64,000 nucleotides of DNA from NCBI GenBank assembly GCA_013823945.1, contig PNMZ01000004.1:124001-188000 (forward strand), read 5' to 3'. Position numbers and translations under genes: made by a program. This DNA is from a bacterium (GTDB taxonomy: Bacteria; Armatimonadota; Fimbriimonadia; Fimbriimonadales; Fimbriimonadaceae). The notes under the pieces were generated by a model. It did not search any database and was not told the origin of the DNA. It saw only the letters and a list, made by a program, of their open reading frames with translations. Positions 62,733 through 64,000 of the stretch are shown here, one piece after another. The stretch's first letter is position 1. Each line of letters opens with the position of its first letter.

Positions 62733-63368
62733 TTACTTTCGCTTGCGTCGGATGACGGCGGCGGCGATTGCGCCGACGGCGAAGAGGCTGATTGGCTCAG
62801 GAACGGCTTCTGCACCAATCAAGTCTTGGAACCTGTCCCCATTTGGGCCATGATTTGTTGCTTCGTACACTTGAAGGAAGAGTGCTTCTGGCCCGGCAGT
62901 CGCTGATTGGGCGAGATAGTGCGCAGTTTGAGTTGCGATTGCCGAAGAGGTTCCGGTGGCTTTAAAGTTACCGACGGCCAGTCCATCAGCACCATCGGTA
63001 ACGATGTCCCACAAAGCAAGTTGGAACGCAGCGGCTTCGACAGAGTTGTTCACCCCTGTCCACTCGTGAGAGAACAGGTTTGCGATCAATGTTCCGCTTG
63101 AAACTGAACCGACACCGATGATGTTGGCGTTGTAGTTGTATCCGGCTTGGTTGCCGTGATCAAGATCAATGCAGTAGAGATTGATTGGGGATGCTCCATC
63201 GACGGACACGCTTTGCGCACCGGCGTAAACGTTTCGGTTTTGGCCGTTGTAGTTGATCGTGACGACTTCATGGAGGCCAGGGGCCATTCCATTGATGGTG
63301 AGGTTGACAGCTTGGGCGCTCGCGATGAGGCCGCACGCCAAAAGCGATGTGGTGACTATTTTGTTCAT
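62733..63368 (-). CDS. PEP-CTERM sorting domain protein (thioester-like/Cys-Leu repeat style)
   Basis: 211 residues. Signal peptide MNKIVTTSLLACGLIASAQA. The body contains INLYCIDLDHGNQAGYNYNA and AAAFQLALWDIVTDGADGLA, the C-x-D plus AxQLAIWxI pattern seen in surface proteins with predicted thioester-type domains and in a known PEP-CTERM subgroup. The tail is VPEPISLFAVGAIAAAVIRR followed by KRK. The ribosome site GGGGAGGAG is five to six bases before the ATG. Confidence 0.85.
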   Translation of the reverse strand: MNKIVTTSLLACGLIASAQAVNLTINGMAPGLHEVVTINYNGQNRNVYAGAQSVSVDGASPINLYCIDLDHGNQAGYNYNANIIGVGSVSSGTLIANLFSHEWTGVNNSVEAAAFQLALWDIVTDGADGLAVGNFKATGTSSAIATQTAHYLAQSATAGPEALFLQVYEATNHGPNGDRFQDLIGAEAVPEPISLFAVGAIAAAVIRRKRK

Positions 63369-63677
63369 TTATTGCTCCTCCCCGAGTTGTCATCCAGCGA
63401 TGACACAGCTTCGGTTGGAGATAGTATGGTCAAATTGCGTTAAGCAATGGTGAAGTCCCAATGAAGTCCAGTACTTTTACTGAGGGCTAGGTTAAAAAAT
63501 GAAGATAATTGGAGCCACTTAGTGGAATCGAAATGGATCTAGCTGCTTTAGTGCTGAATGAGGGAGTTTGTTGATTTAGCGAGGGTTGCCCGTCTGCATT
63601 TTGAGTTCTTAATCAAGTGCTTAAATAAAAGTAGATTTGTAATGGCGTTGTAATGATGGGTTTGGTAGCCTCATTAC
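63369..63677. other. Divergent intergenic region
   Basis: About 310 bases between two divergently transcribed exported-protein genes. It must hold both promoters. Apart from the - strand ribosome site (about 63375-63383) no element stands out; A/T content rises near 63600-63640. Confidence 0.4.
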
Positions 63678-64000
63678 ATGAAGAAGGTTTATTGGTCGGC
63701 GGTTGTTGTTGTAATGATTGCGGGATGCGGTGGGAGTGGCGGCTCGAATTCAAGTGCCAATGCCCTTCCCGAAAATGTCATTTTGTTCTCGGACTTTGAT
63801 GGAACTGGAACCCTCTTTGCGATTGATTCAGACGGTCAGGACAGAACGTCTGTCCTTGATTTTGGAGCAGCGAATGTCAGTATTTCTCCTTCACGAACCA
63901 GCATTGTTTACGAGATCAACGATCCTACTGCGACCAATAATCGAAGACGGATATATCTTGCTTCAAATGATGGAACTGGTATTCGAAAAGTTTCCGTTGA
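63678..64000 (+). CDS. Lipoprotein with TolB-like propeller, cut by window end
   Basis: About 107 residues visible. MKKVYWSAVVVVMIAGCGGS is a lipoprotein signal with lipobox IAGC. The mature part alternates strands and D-G-T turns (LFSDFDGTGTLFAIDSDGQD, IYLASNDGTGIRKVSV) as in TolB/WD40-like beta-propellers (DG-T blades). The reading frame is still open at base 64000. Function unknown. Confidence 0.7.
   Translation, partial: MKKVYWSAVVVVMIAGCGGSGGSNSSANALPENVILFSDFDGTGTLFAIDSDGQDRTSVLDFGAANVSISPSRTSIVYEINDPTATNNRRRIYLASNDGTGIRKVSV

Overview
The window reads as bacterial chromosome of about 53% G+C by eye, gene-dense, with genes on both strands. Four proteins carry a C-terminal VPEP-hydrophobic-arginine sorting tail (PEP-CTERM). 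There is also a pilin-like protein of the DUF1559 type, a Tricorn-like peptidase, many small lipoproteins, and nuoB-nuoI apart from the rest of complex I. This combination fits Armatimonadota (Fimbriimonas-like lineages) best, but that assignment is inference from gene content; there is no rRNA gene in the window. The few mobile features are palindromic repeats and one HicBA toxin-antitoxin pair. No phage, IS transposase or CRISPR array was seen.

Layout. 1-11 kb: the 5' end of guaB, a PEP-CTERM protein, gatB, a TPR protein, a DUF167 protein overlapping a PAS-GGDEF sensor, a DUF1289 gene lacking a normal start codon, smc, a DinB-like protein and surE. 11-18 kb: a tight seven-gene + strand cluster (VanZ-like, a degenerate ApgM-like protein, a 12-repeat secreted solenoid, HIT, GmhA, a lipoprotein, a membrane-anchored protein) that matches no system I know and is the best candidate for something undescribed. 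18-26 kb: Tricorn-like peptidase, uridine-kinase-like protein, CBM9-like protein, parB, parA, tRNA-Leu(UAG), and a PEP-CTERM gene with a near-consensus promoter and a LacI-type operator. 26-31 kb: an RbsA/RbsC-type sugar ABC transporter whose ATPase gene contains an in-frame array of 48-bp palindromic repeats, then hisI and a thioredoxin-like protein. 31-42 kb: flhA, hicBA, a HAD hydrolase, an aspartase/fumarase, rho, hpt, queD, a degenerate metallopeptidase-like protein and guaA. 42-51 kb: a glycan region with a glycosyltransferase, NahK-like sugar kinase, sugar nucleotidyltransferase, GT-C membrane transferase, O-antigen ligase-like protein next to a decayed gene, an SGNH hydrolase with a PEP-CTERM tail, two tiny membrane proteins and a GH29 fucosidase. 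51-64 kb: nuoB-nuoI, secreted and zinc-ribbon proteins, an S9 peptidase, the pilin gene behind 11-bp-phased direct repeats, DUF4870, a PPK2 kinase, sucC, lipoproteins, TfoX-like, a PEP-CTERM protein and a lipoprotein cut by the window end.

Together the genes describe a free-living heterotroph that exports many proteins, takes up and salvages sugars (ABC transporter, HexNAc kinase plus nucleotidyltransferase, fucosidase), degrades peptides outside the cytoplasm (S41 and S9 peptidases) and builds a surface polysaccharide. Housekeeping genes (guaA/guaB, hpt, hisI, rho, smc, parAB, nuoBI, sucC) are scattered singly or in pairs rather than in classical operons.
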